From: Meghimatium bilineatum
Taxonomy: Eukaryota > Mollusca > Gastropoda > Stylommatophora > Philomycidae
Reading direction: 5' to 3'
Assembly: GCA_034231615.1 (NCBI GenBank)
Contig: CM067315.1
Location: 17,525,513 to 17,589,512, forward strand
Length of the DNA stretch: 64,000 nt
Positions 1-11,291 of this stretch are shown piece after piece. Numbering within the stretch: the stretch's first letter is position 1; every line of letters starts with the position of its first letter. Under the pieces are notes generated by a model. That model did no database searches. It saw only the letters and a list, made by a program, of their open reading frames with translations, and was not told the DNA's origin. The translations under genes and the position numbers were made by a program.

Positions 1-3000
1 CTACAATACACCAAATTCGTGTGCAGAATACAATTTCTGGTGTAGTAAGCTGCAATACAACGAAATCACGTGTAATAGACCAGAATACACTCAATTCTAG
101 TGTAGAAAGCTTCAGTACAATGGGTTTGTGAGTAATATGCTAGAATAACAGAGTTTTGGCGTAGTAAACTGCAATAGACCCAATTCGTGCGTAATACGAC
201 AATTCTGAAGTAGTAAGCTACAATAGACCAAATTCGTGTGTCCAGAATACAATTTCTGTTCTAGTAAGCTGCAGTACACTCAATTTGTTAGTTATATGCC
301 AGAATACAACGAGATCTGACATACTAAACAGCAAGAGACCTAATTTGTGTGTAGTACGCCAGTTTTCTGACGTCTTAAGCTGCAATACATCAAATTAGTG
401 TGTAAATTGCCAGGATATACAGAGTTCTGTTGTAGAAAGCTGCAGTACACTCAATTTGTGAGTAATATGCCAGAATACAACGAGTTCTAACGTAGTAAGC
501 TACAATACACAAATTCGTGTGCAGAATACAATTTCTGGTGTAGTAAGCTGCAATACAACGAAATCACGTGTAATAGACCAGAATACACTCAATTCTAGTG
601 TAGAAAGCTTCAGTACAATGGGTTTGTGAGTAATATGCTAGAATAACAGAGTTTTGGCGTACTAAACTGCAATAGACCCAATTCGTGCGTAATACGACAA
701 TTCTGAAGTAGTAAGCTACAATAGACCAAATTCGTGTGTCCAGAATACAATTTCTGGTGTAGTAAGCTGCAGTACACTCAATTTGTTAGTTATATGCCAG
801 AATACAACGAGATCTGACATACTAAACAGCAAGAGACCTAATTTGTGTGTAGTACGCCAGTTTTCTGACGTCTCTAGCTGCAATACATCAAATTAGTGTG
901 TAAATTGCCAGGATATACAGAGTTCTGTTGTAGAAAGCTGCAGTACACTCAATTTGTGAGTAATATGCCAGAATACAACGAGTTCTAACGTAGTAAGCTA
1001 CTATACACCAAATTCGTGTGCAGAATACAATTTCTGGTGTAGTAAGCTGCAATACAACGAAATCACGTGTAATAGACCAGAATACACTCAATTCTAGTGT
1101 AGAAAGCTTCAGTACAATGGGTTTGTGAGTAATATGCTAGAATAACAGAGTTTTGGCGTACTAAACTGCAATAGACCCAATTCGTGCGTTATACGACAAT
1201 TCTGAAGTAGTAAGCTACAATAGACCAAATTCGTGTGTCCAGAATACAATTTCTGTTCTAGTAAGCTGCAGTACACTCAATTTGTTAGTTATATGCCAGA
1301 ATACAACGAGATCTGACATACTAAACAGCAAGAGACCTAATTTGTGTGTAGTACGCCAGTTTTCTGACGTCTTAAGCTGCAATACATCAAATTAGTGTGT
1401 AAAGTGCCAGGATATACAGAGTTCTGTTGTAGAAAGCTGCAGTACACTCAATTTGTGAGTAATATGCCAGAATACAACGAGTTCTAACGTAGTAAGCTAC
1501 AATACACCAAATTCGTGTGCAGAATACAATTTCTGGTGTAGTAAGCTGCAATACAACGAAATCACGTTTAATAGACCAGAATACACTCAATTCTAGTGTA
1601 GAAAGCTTCAGTACAATGGGTTTGTGAGTAATATGCTAGAATAACAGAGTTTTGGCGTAGTAAACTGCAATAGACCCAATTCGTGCGTAATACGACAATT
1701 CTGAAGTAGTAAGCTACAATAGACCAAATTCGTGTGTCCAGAATACAATTTCTGTTCTAGTAAGCTGCAGTACACTCAATTTGTTAGTTATATGCCAGAA
1801 TACAACGAGATCTGACATACTAAACAGCAAGAGACCTAATTTGTGTGTAGTACGCCAGTTTTCTGACGTCTTAAGCTGCAATACATCAAATTAGTGTGTA
1901 AATTGCCAGGATATACAGAGTTCTGTTGTAGAAAGCTGCAGTACACTCAATTTGTGAGTAATATGCCAGAATACAACGAGTTCTAACGTAGTAAGCTACA
2001 ATACACAAATTCGTGTGCAGAATACAATTTCTGGTGTAGTAAGCTGCAATACAACGAAATCACGTGTAATAGACCAGAATACACTCAATTCTAGTGTAGA
2101 AAGCTTCAGTACAATGGGTTTGTGAGTAATATGCTAGAATAACAGAGTTTTGGCGTACTAAACTGCAATAGACCCAATTCGTGCGTTATACGACAATTCT
2201 GAAGTAGTAAGCTACAATAGACCAAATTCGTGTGTCCAGAATACAATTTCTGTTCTAGTAAGCTGCAGTACACTCAATTTGTTAGTTATATGCCAGAATA
2301 CAACGAGATCTGACATACTAAACAGCAAGAGACCTAATTTGTGTGTAGTACGCCAGTTTTCTGACGTCTTAAGCTGCAATACATCAAATTAGTGTGTAAA
2401 GTGCCAGGATATACAGAGTTCTGTTGTAGAAAGCTGCAGTACACTCAATTTGTGAGTAATATGCCAGAATACAACGAGTTCTAACGTAGTAAGCTACAAT
2501 ACACCAAATTCGTGTGCAGAATACAATTTCTGGTGTAGTAAGCTGCAATACAACGAAATCACGTTTAATAGACCAGAATACACTCAATTCTAGTGTAGAA
2601 AGCTTCAGTACAATGGGTTTGTGAGTAATATGCTAGAATAACAGAGTTTTGGCGTAGTAAACTGCAATAGACCCAATTCGTGCGTAATACGACAATTCTG
2701 AAGTAGTAAGCTACAATAGACCAAATTCGTGTGTCCAGAATACAATTTCTGTTCTAGTAAGCTGCAGTACACTCAATTTGTTAGTTATATGCCAGAATAC
2801 AACGAGATCTGACATACTAAACAGCAAGAGACCTAATTTGTGTGTAGTACGCCAGTTTTCTGACGTCTTAAGCTGCAATACATCAAATTAGTGTGTAAAT
2901 TGCCAGGATATACAGAGTTCTGTTGTAGAAAGCTGCAGTACACTCAATTTGTGAGTAATATGCCAGAATACAACGAGTTCTAACGTAGTAAGCTACAATA

Positions 3001-6000
3001 CACAAATTCGTGTGCAGAATACAATTTCTGGTGTAGTAAGCTGCAATACAACGAAATCACGTGTAATAGACCAGAATACACTCAATTCTAGTGTAGAAAG
3101 CTTCAGTACAATGGGTTTGTGAGTAATATGCTAGAATAACAGAGTTTTGGCGTACTAAACTGCAATAGACCCAATTCGTGCGTTATACGACAATTCTGAA
3201 GTAGTAAGCTACAATAGACCAAATTCGTGTGTCCAGAATACAATTTCTGTTCTAGTAAGCTGCAGTACACTCAATTTGTTAGTTATATGCCAGAATACAA
3301 CGAGATCTGACATACTAAACAGCAAGAGACCTAATTTGTGTGTAGTACGCCAGTTTTCTGACGTCTTAAGCTGCAATACATCAAATTAGTGTGTAAAGTG
3401 CCAGGATATACAGAGTTCTGTTGTAGAAAGCTGCAGTACACTCAATTTGTGAGTAATATGCCAGAATACAACGAGTTCTAACGTAGTAAGCTACAATACA
3501 CCAAATTCGTGTGCAGAATACAATTTCTGGTGTAGTAAGCTGCAATACAACGAAATCACGTGTAATAGACCAGAATACACTCAATTCTAGTGTAGAAAGC
3601 TTCAGTACAATGGGTTTGTGAGTAATATGCTAGAATAACAGAGTTTTGGCGTACTAAACTGCAATAGACCCAATTCGTGCGTTATACGACAATTCTGAAG
3701 TAGTAAGCTACAATAGACCAAATTCGTGTGTCCAGAATACAATTTCTGTTCTAGTAAGCTGCAGTACACTCAATCTGTTAGTTATATGCCAGAATACAAC
3801 GAGATCTGACATACTAAACAGCAAGAGACCTAATTTGTGTGTAGTACGCCAGTTTTCTGACGTCTCTAGCTGCAATACATCAAATTAGTGTGTAAATTGC
3901 CAGGATATACAGAGTTCTGTTGTAGAAAGCTGCAGTACACTCAATTTGTGAGTAATATGCCAGAATACAACGAGTTCTAACGTAGTAAGCTACTATACAC
4001 CAAATTCGTGTGCAGAATACAATTTCTGGTGTAGTAAGCTGCAATACAACGAAATCACGTGTAATAGACCAGAATACACTCAATTCTAGTGTAGAAAGCT
4101 TCAGTACAATGGGTTTGTGAGTAATATGCTAGAATAACAGAGTTTTGGCGTACTAAACTGCAATAGACCCAATTCGTGCGTTATACGACAATTCTGAAGT
4201 AGTAAGCTACAATAGACCAAATTCGTGTGTCCAGAATACAATTTCTGTTCTAGTAAGCTGCAGTACACTCAATTTGTTAGTTATATGCCAGAATACAACG
4301 AGATCTGACATACTAAACAGCAAGAGACCTAATTTGTGTGTAGTACGCCAGTTTTCTGACGTCTTAAGCTGCAATACATCAAATTAGTGTGTAAAGTGCC
4401 AGGATATACAGAGTTCTGTTGTAGAAAGCTGCAGTACACTCAATTTGTGAGTAATATGCCAGAATACAACGAGTTCTAACGTATTAAGCTACAATACACC
4501 AAATTCGTGTGCAGAATACAATTTCTGGTGTAGTAAGCTGCAATACAACGAAATCACGTTTAATAGACCAGAATACACTCAATTCTAGTGTAGAAAGCTT
4601 CAGTACAATGGGTTTGTGAGTAATATGCTAGAATAACAGAGTTTTGGCGTAGTAAACTGCAATAGACCCAATTCGTGCGTAATACGACAATTCTGAAGTA
4701 GTAAGCTACAATAGACCAAATTCGTGTGTCCAGAATACAATTTCTGTTCTAGTAAGCTGCAGTACACTCAATTTGTTAGTTATATGCCAGAATACAACGA
4801 GATCTGACATACTAAACAGCAAGAGACCTAATTTGTGTGTAGTACGCCAGTTTTCTGACGTCTTAAGCTGCAATACATCAAATTAGTGTGTAAATTGCCA
4901 GGATATACAGAGTTCTGTTGTAGAAAGCTGCAGTACACTCAATTTGTGAGTAATATGCCAGAATACAACGAGTTCTAACGTAGTAAGCTACAATACACAA
5001 ATTCGTGTGCAGAATACAATTTCTGGTGTAGTAAGCTGCAATACAACGAAATCACGTGTAATAGACCAGAATACACTCAATTCTAGTGTAGAAAGCTTCA
5101 GTACAATGGGTTTGTGAGTAATATGCTAGAATAACAGAGTTTTGGCGTACTAAACTGCAATAGACCCAATTCGTGCGTTATACGACAATTCTGAAGTAGT
5201 AAGCTACAATAGACCAAATTCGTGTGTCCAGAATACAATTTCTGTTCTAGTAAGCTGCAGTACACTCAATTTGTTAGTTATATGCCAGAATACAACGAGA
5301 TCTGACATACTAAACAGCAAGAGACCTAATTTGTGTGTAGTACGCCAGTTTTCTGACGTCTTAAGCTGCAATACATCAAATTAGTGTGTAAAGTGCCAGG
5401 ATATACAGAGTTCTGTTGTAGAAAGCTGCAGTACACTCAATTTGTGAGTAATATGCCAGAATACAACGAGTTCTAACGTAGTAAGCTACAATACACCAAA
5501 TTCGTGTGCAGAATACAATTTCTGGTGTAGTAAGCTGCAATACAACGAAATCACGTGTAATAGACCAGAATACACTCAATTCTAGTGTAGAAAGCTTCAG
5601 TACAATGGGTTTGTGAGTAATATGCTAGAATAACAGAGTTTTGGCGTACTAAACTGCAATAGACCCAATTCGTGCGTAATACGACAATTCTGAAGTAGTA
5701 AGCTACAATAGACCAAATTCGTGTGTCCAGAATACAATTTCTGGTGTAGTAAGCTGCAGTACACTCAATTTACTAGTTATATGCCAGAATACAACGAGAT
5801 CTGACATACTAAACAGCAAGAGACCTAATTTGTGTGTAGTACGCCAGTTTTCTGACGTCTCTAGCTGCAATACATCAAATTAGTGTGTAAATTGCCAGGA
5901 TATACAGAGTTCTGTTGTAGAAAGCTGCAGTACACTCAATTTGTGAGTAATATGCCAGAATACAACGAGTTCTAACGTAGTAAGCTACAATACACAAATT

Positions 6001-9000
6001 CGTGTGCAGAATACAATTTCTGGTGTAGTAAGCTGCAATACAACGAAATCACGTGTAATAGACCAGAATACACTCAATTCTAGTGTAGAAAGCTTCAGTA
6101 CAATGGGTTTGTGAGTAATATGCTAGAATAACAGAGTTTTGGCGTACTAAACTGCAATAGACCCAATTCGTGCGTTATACGACAATTCTGAAGTAGTAAG
6201 CTACAATAGACCAAATTCGTGTGTCCAGAATACAATTTCTGTTCTAGTAAGCTGCAGTACACTCAATTTGTTAGTTATATGCCAGAATACAACGAGATCT
6301 GACATACTAAACAGCAAGAGACCTAATTTGTGTGTAGTACGCCAGTTTTCTGACGTCTTAAGCTGCAATACATCAAATTAGTGTGTAAAGTGCCAGGATA
6401 TACAGAGTTCTGTTGTAGAAAGCTGCAGTACACTCAATTTGTGAGTAATATGCCAGAATACAACGAGTTCTAACGTAGTAAGCTACAATACACCAAATTC
6501 GTGTGCAGAATACAATTTCTGGTGTAGTAAGCTGCAATACAACGAAATCACGTGTAATAGACCAGAATACACTCAATTCTAGTGTAGAAAGCTTCAGTAC
6601 AATGGGTTTGTGAGTAATATGCTAGAATAACAGAGTTTTGGCGTACTAAACTGCAATAGACCCAATTCGTGCGTAATACGACAATTCTGAAGTAGTAAGC
6701 TACAATAGACCAAATTCGTGTGTCCAGAATACAATTTCTGGTGTAGTAAGCTGCAGTACACTCAATTTGTTAGTTATATGCCAGAATACAACGAGATCTG
6801 ACATACTAAACAGCAAGAGACCTAATTTGTGTGTAGTACGCCAGTTTTCTGACGTCTCTAGCTGCAATACATCAAATTAGTGTGTAAATTGCCAGGATAT
6901 ACAGAGTTCTGTTGTAGAAAGCTACAGTACACTCAATTTGTGAGTAATATGCCAGAATACAACGAGTTCTAACGTAGTAAGCTACTATACACCAAATTCG
7001 TGTGCAGAATACAATTTCTGGTGTAGTAAGCTGCAATACAACGAAATCACGTGTAATAGACCAGAATACACTCAATTCTAGTGTAGAAAGCTTCAGTACA
7101 ATGGGTTTGTGAGTAATATGCTAGAATAACAGAGTTTTGGCGTACTAAACTGCAATAGACCCAATTCGTGCGTAATACGACAATTCTGAAGTAGTAAGCT
7201 ACAATAGACCAAATTCGTGTGTCCAGAATACAATTTCTGGTGTAGTAAGCTGCAGTACACTCAATTTACTAGTTATATGCCAGAATACAACGAGATCTGA
7301 CATACTAAACAGCAAGAGACCTAATTTGTGTGTAGTACGCCAGTTTTCTGACGTCTCTAGCTGCAATACATCAAATTAGTGTGTAAATTGCCAGGATATA
7401 CAGAGTTCTGTTGTAGAAAGCTGCAGTACACTCAATTTGTGAGTAATATGCCAGAATACAACGAGTTCTAACGTAGTAAGCTACAATACACCAAATTCGT
7501 GTGCAGAATACAATTTCTGGTGTAGTAAGCTGCAATACAACGAAATCACGTGTAATAGACCAGAATACACTCAATTCTAGTGTAGAAAGCTTCAGTACAA
7601 TGGGTTTGTGAGTAATATGCTAGAATAACAGAGTTTTGGCGTACTAAACTGCAATAGACCCAATTCGTGCGTTATACGACAATTCTGAAGTAGTAAGCTA
7701 CAATAGACCAAATTCGTGTGTCCAGAATACAATTTCTGTTCTAGTAAGCTGCAGTACACTCAATCTGTTAGTTATATGCCAGAATACAACGAGATCTGAC
7801 ATACTAAACAGCAAGAGACCTAATTTGTGTGTAGTACGCCAGTTTTCTGACGTCTTAAGCTGCAATACATCAAATTAGTGTGTAAATTGCCAGGATATAC
7901 AGAGTTCTGTTGTAGAAAGCTGCAGTACACTCAATTTGTGAGTAATATGCCAGAATACAACGAGTTCTAACGTAGTAAGCTACAATACACCAAATTCGTG
8001 TGCAGAATACAATTTCTGGTGTAGTAAGCTGCAATACAACGAAATCACGTGTAATAGACCAGAATACACTCAATTCTTGTGTAGAAAGCTTCAGTACAAT
8101 GGGTTTGTGAGTAATATGCTAGAATAACAGAGTTTTGGCGTAGTAAACTGCAATAGACCCAATTCGTGCGCAATACGACAATTCTGAAGTAGTAAGCTAC
8201 AATAGACCAAATTCGTGTGTCCAGAATACAATTTCTGTTCTAGTAAGCTGCAGTACACTCAATTTGTTAGTTATATGCCAGAATACAACGAGATCTGACA
8301 TACTAAACAGCAAGAGACCTAATTTGTGTGTAGTACGCCAGTTTTCTGACGTCTTAAGCTGCAATACATCAAATTAGTGTGTAAATTGCCAGGATATACA
8401 GAGTTCTGTTGTAGAATGCTGCAGTACACTCAATTTTTGAGTAATATGCCAGAATACAACGAGTTCTAACGTAGTAAGCTACAATACACCAAATTCGTGT
8501 GCAGAATACAATTTCTGGTGTAGTAAGCTGCAATACAACGAAATCACGTGTAATAGACCAGAATACACTCAATTCTAGTGTAGAAAGCTTCAGTACAATG
8601 GGTTTGTGAGTAATATGCTAGAATAACAGAGTTTTGGCGTACTAAACTGCAATAGACCCAATTCGTGCGTAATACGACAATTCTGAAGTAGTAAGCTACA
8701 ATAGACCAAATTCGTGTGTCCAGAATACAATTTCTGGTGTAGTAAGCTGCAGTACACTCAATTTGTTAGTTATATGCCAGAATACAACGAGATCTGACAT
8801 ACTAAACAGCAAGAGACCTAATTTGTGTGTAGTACGCCAGTTTTCTGACGTCTCTAGCTGCAATACATCAAATTAGTGTGTAAATTGCCAGGATATACAG
8901 AGTTCTGTTGTAGAATGCTGCAGTACACTCAATTTGTGAGTAATATGCCAGAATACAACGAGTTCTAACGTAGTAAGCTACAATACACCAAATTCGTGTG

Positions 9001-9362
9001 CAGAATACAATTTCTGGTGTAGTAAGCTGCAATACAACGAAATCACGTGTAATAGACCAGAATACACTCAATTCTAGTGTAGAAAGCTTCAGTACAATGG
9101 GTTTGTGAGTAATATGCTAGAATCACAGAGTTTTGGCGTAGTAAACTGCAATAGACCCAATTCGTGCGTAATACGACAATTCTGAAGTAGTAAGCTACAA
9201 TAGACCAAATTCGTGTGTCCAGAATACAATTTCCTAGTAAGCTGCAGTACACTCAATTTGTTAGTTATATGCCAGAATACAACGAGATCTAACATACTAA
9301 ACAGCAAGAGACCTAATTTGTGTGTAGTACGCCAGTTTTCTGACGTTTCTAGCTGCAATACA
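1..9362. repeat. Regular satellite segment with 997-bp dimers and 2,992-bp period
   Basis: No P or Q cassettes occur here. Two monomer types alternate: one reads AAGTGCC in subrepeat H and has full-length subrepeat A; the other reads AATTGCC and has lost one C in A (CACAAATTCG), giving a 498-bp unit. The H landmarks at 1387, 2384 and 3381 are 997 bp apart, as are 4379, 5376 and 6373. Landmarks 888, 3880 and 6872 are 2,992 bp apart and share CTCTAGC in H and CTATACACC in A, so a six-monomer block has also been duplicated. A 4-bp deletion in subrepeat E near 9232 makes the last spacing 495 bp. Confidence 0.85.
1491..1989. repeat. Reference 499-bp monomer made of nine subrepeats
   Basis: Subrepeats, each starting at the AGTAAGCT-like motif: A 1491-1539 (49 bp), B 1540-1599 (60), C 1600-1658 (59), D 1659-1707 (49), E 1708-1758 (51), F 1759-1818 (60), G 1819-1869 (51), H 1870-1929 (60), I 1930-1989 (60). 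All nine have a left part of exactly 29 bp (AGTAAGCTGCAATACA-like, then an AATTNGTG-like end). The right part is 30-31 bp in the long class (B, C, F, H, I) and 20-22 bp in the short class (A, D, E, G). Each monomer has one CACGTG in B, one AAGCTT in C, one AGATCT in F and two CTGCAG (F and I). The phase is arbitrary. Confidence 0.93.
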
Positions 9363-11291
9363 TCAAATTAGTGTGTAAATTGCCAGGATATACAGAGTTC
9401 TGTTGTAGAATGCTGCAGTACACTCAATTTGTGAGTAATATGCCAGAATACAACGAGTTCTAACATAGTAAGCTACTATACACCAAATTCGTGTGCAGAA
9501 TACAATTTCTGGTGTAGTAAGCTGCAATACAACGAAATCACGTGTAATAGACCAGAATACACTCAATTCTAGTGTAGAAAGCTTCAGTACAATGGGTTTG
9601 TGAGTAATATGCTAGAATAACAGAGTTTTGGCGTAGTAAACTGCAATAGACCCAATTCGTGCGTAATACGACAATTCTGAAGTAGTAAGCTACAATAGAC
9701 CAAATTCGTGTGTCCAGAATACAATTTCTGGTGTAGTAAGCTGCAATACAACGAAATCACGTGTAATAGACCAGAACACACTCAATTCTAGTGTAGAAAG
9801 CTTCAGTACAATGGGTTTGTGGGTAATATGCTAGAATAACAGAGTTTTGGCGTACTAAACTGCAATAGACCCAATTCGTGCGTTATACGACAATTCTGAA
9901 GTAGTAAGCTACAATACACCAAATTCGTGTGTCCAGAATACAATTTCTGTTCTAGTAAGCTGCAGTACACTCAATTTGTTAGTTATATGCCAGAATACAA
10001 CGAGATCTGACATACTACACAACAAGAGACCTAATTTGTGTGTAGTACGCCAGTTTTCTGACGTCAAGCTGCAATACATCAAATTAGTGTGTAAATTGCC
10101 AGGATATACAGAGTTCTGTTTTAGAAAGCTGCAGTACACTCAATTTGTGAGTAATATGCCAGATTACAACGAGTTCTAACGGTAAGCTACAATACACCAA
10201 ATTCGTGTGCAAAATACAATTTCTGGCGCAGTAAGCTGCAATACAACGAAATCACGTGTAATAGACGAGAATACACTCAATTCTAGTGTAGAAAGCTTCA
10301 GTACAATGGGTTTGTGAGTAATATGCTAGAATAACAGAGTTTTGGCGTACTAAACTGCAATAAACCCAATTCGTGCGTAATACGACAATTCTGAAGTAGT
10401 AAGCTACAATAGACCAAATTCGTGTGTCCAGAATACAATTTCTGTTCTAGTAAGCTGCAGTACACTCAATTTACTAGTTATATGCCAGAATACAACGAGA
10501 TCTGACATACTAAACAGCAAGAGACCTAATTTGTGTGTAGTACGCCAGTTTTCTGACGTCTCTAGCTGCAATACATCAAATTAGTGTGTAAATTGCCAGG
10601 ATATACAGAGTTCTGTTGTAGAAAGCTGCAGTACACTCAATTTGTGAGTAATATGCCAGAATACAACGAGTTCTAACGTAGTAAGCTACAATACACCAAA
10701 TTCGTGTGCAGAATACAATTTCTGGTGTAGTAAGCTGCAATACAACGAAATCACGAGTAATAGACCAGAATACACTCAATTCTAGTGTAGAAAGCTTCAG
10801 TACAATGGGTTTGTGAGTAATATGCTACAATAACAGAGTTTTAGAGTACTAAACTGCAATAGACCCAATTCGTGCGTAATACGACAATTCTGAAGTAGTA
10901 AGCTACAATAGACCAAATTCGTGTGCAGAATACAATTTCTGGTGTAGTAAGCTGCAATACAACGAAATCACGTGTAATAGACCAGAATACACTCAATTCT
11001 AGTGTAGAAAGCTTCAGTACAATGGGTTTGTGAGTAATATGCTAGAATAACAGAGTTTTGGCGTACTAAACTGCAATAGACCCAATTCGTGCGTTATACG
11101 ACAATTCTGAAGTAGTAAGCTACAATAGACCAAATTCGTGTGTCCAGAATACAATTTCTGTTCTAGTAAGCTGCAGTACACTCAATCTGTTAGTTATATG
11201 CCAGAATACAACGAGATCTGACATACTAAACAGCAAGAGACCTAATTTGTGTGTAGTACGCCAGTTTTCTGACGTCTTAAGCTGCAATACA
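9363..11291. repeat. 1,929-bp cassette P-497-Q, copy 1
   Basis: P (9363-10078, 716 bp) runs A B C D E, then jumps back to B C D E F G H; the jump is visible near 9735, where subrepeat E continues as TTTCTGGTGTAG and then B. The next unit (10079-10575, 497 bp) has lost 2 bp at AACGGTAAGC. Q (10576-11291, 716 bp) jumps from the start of E back to A (near 10918, GTGTGCAG replacing GTGTGTCCAG), adding exactly A+B+C+D, 217 bp. In P the H boundary reads TGACGTCAAGC, 2 bp shorter than elsewhere. Confidence 0.9.

Noticed and set aside
888-1091. Recurring 67-codon minus-strand ORF (starting MSVFWSITRDF), present in most monomers
   Set aside because: It is identical in phase to the satellite, has no domain, and its persistence follows from monomer homogenisation. 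Subrepeats of 49 and 59 bp break any continuous frame, and 1-bp changes disrupt it freely in some copies.
1540-1568. CENP-B box-like sequence on the minus strand of subrepeat B (TTTCGTTGTATTGCAGC)
   Set aside because: It matches the TTCG and central A of the consensus, but CGGG is replaced by GCAG, so the essential core is incomplete. Not called.
9976-10179. Recurring 67-codon plus-strand ORF (starting MLVICQNTTRS), twelve copies
   Set aside because: It is tied to the P unit and its partner and overlaps a minus-strand frame over the same bases. It is created by the 2-bp deletions in those units rather than by coding constraint.
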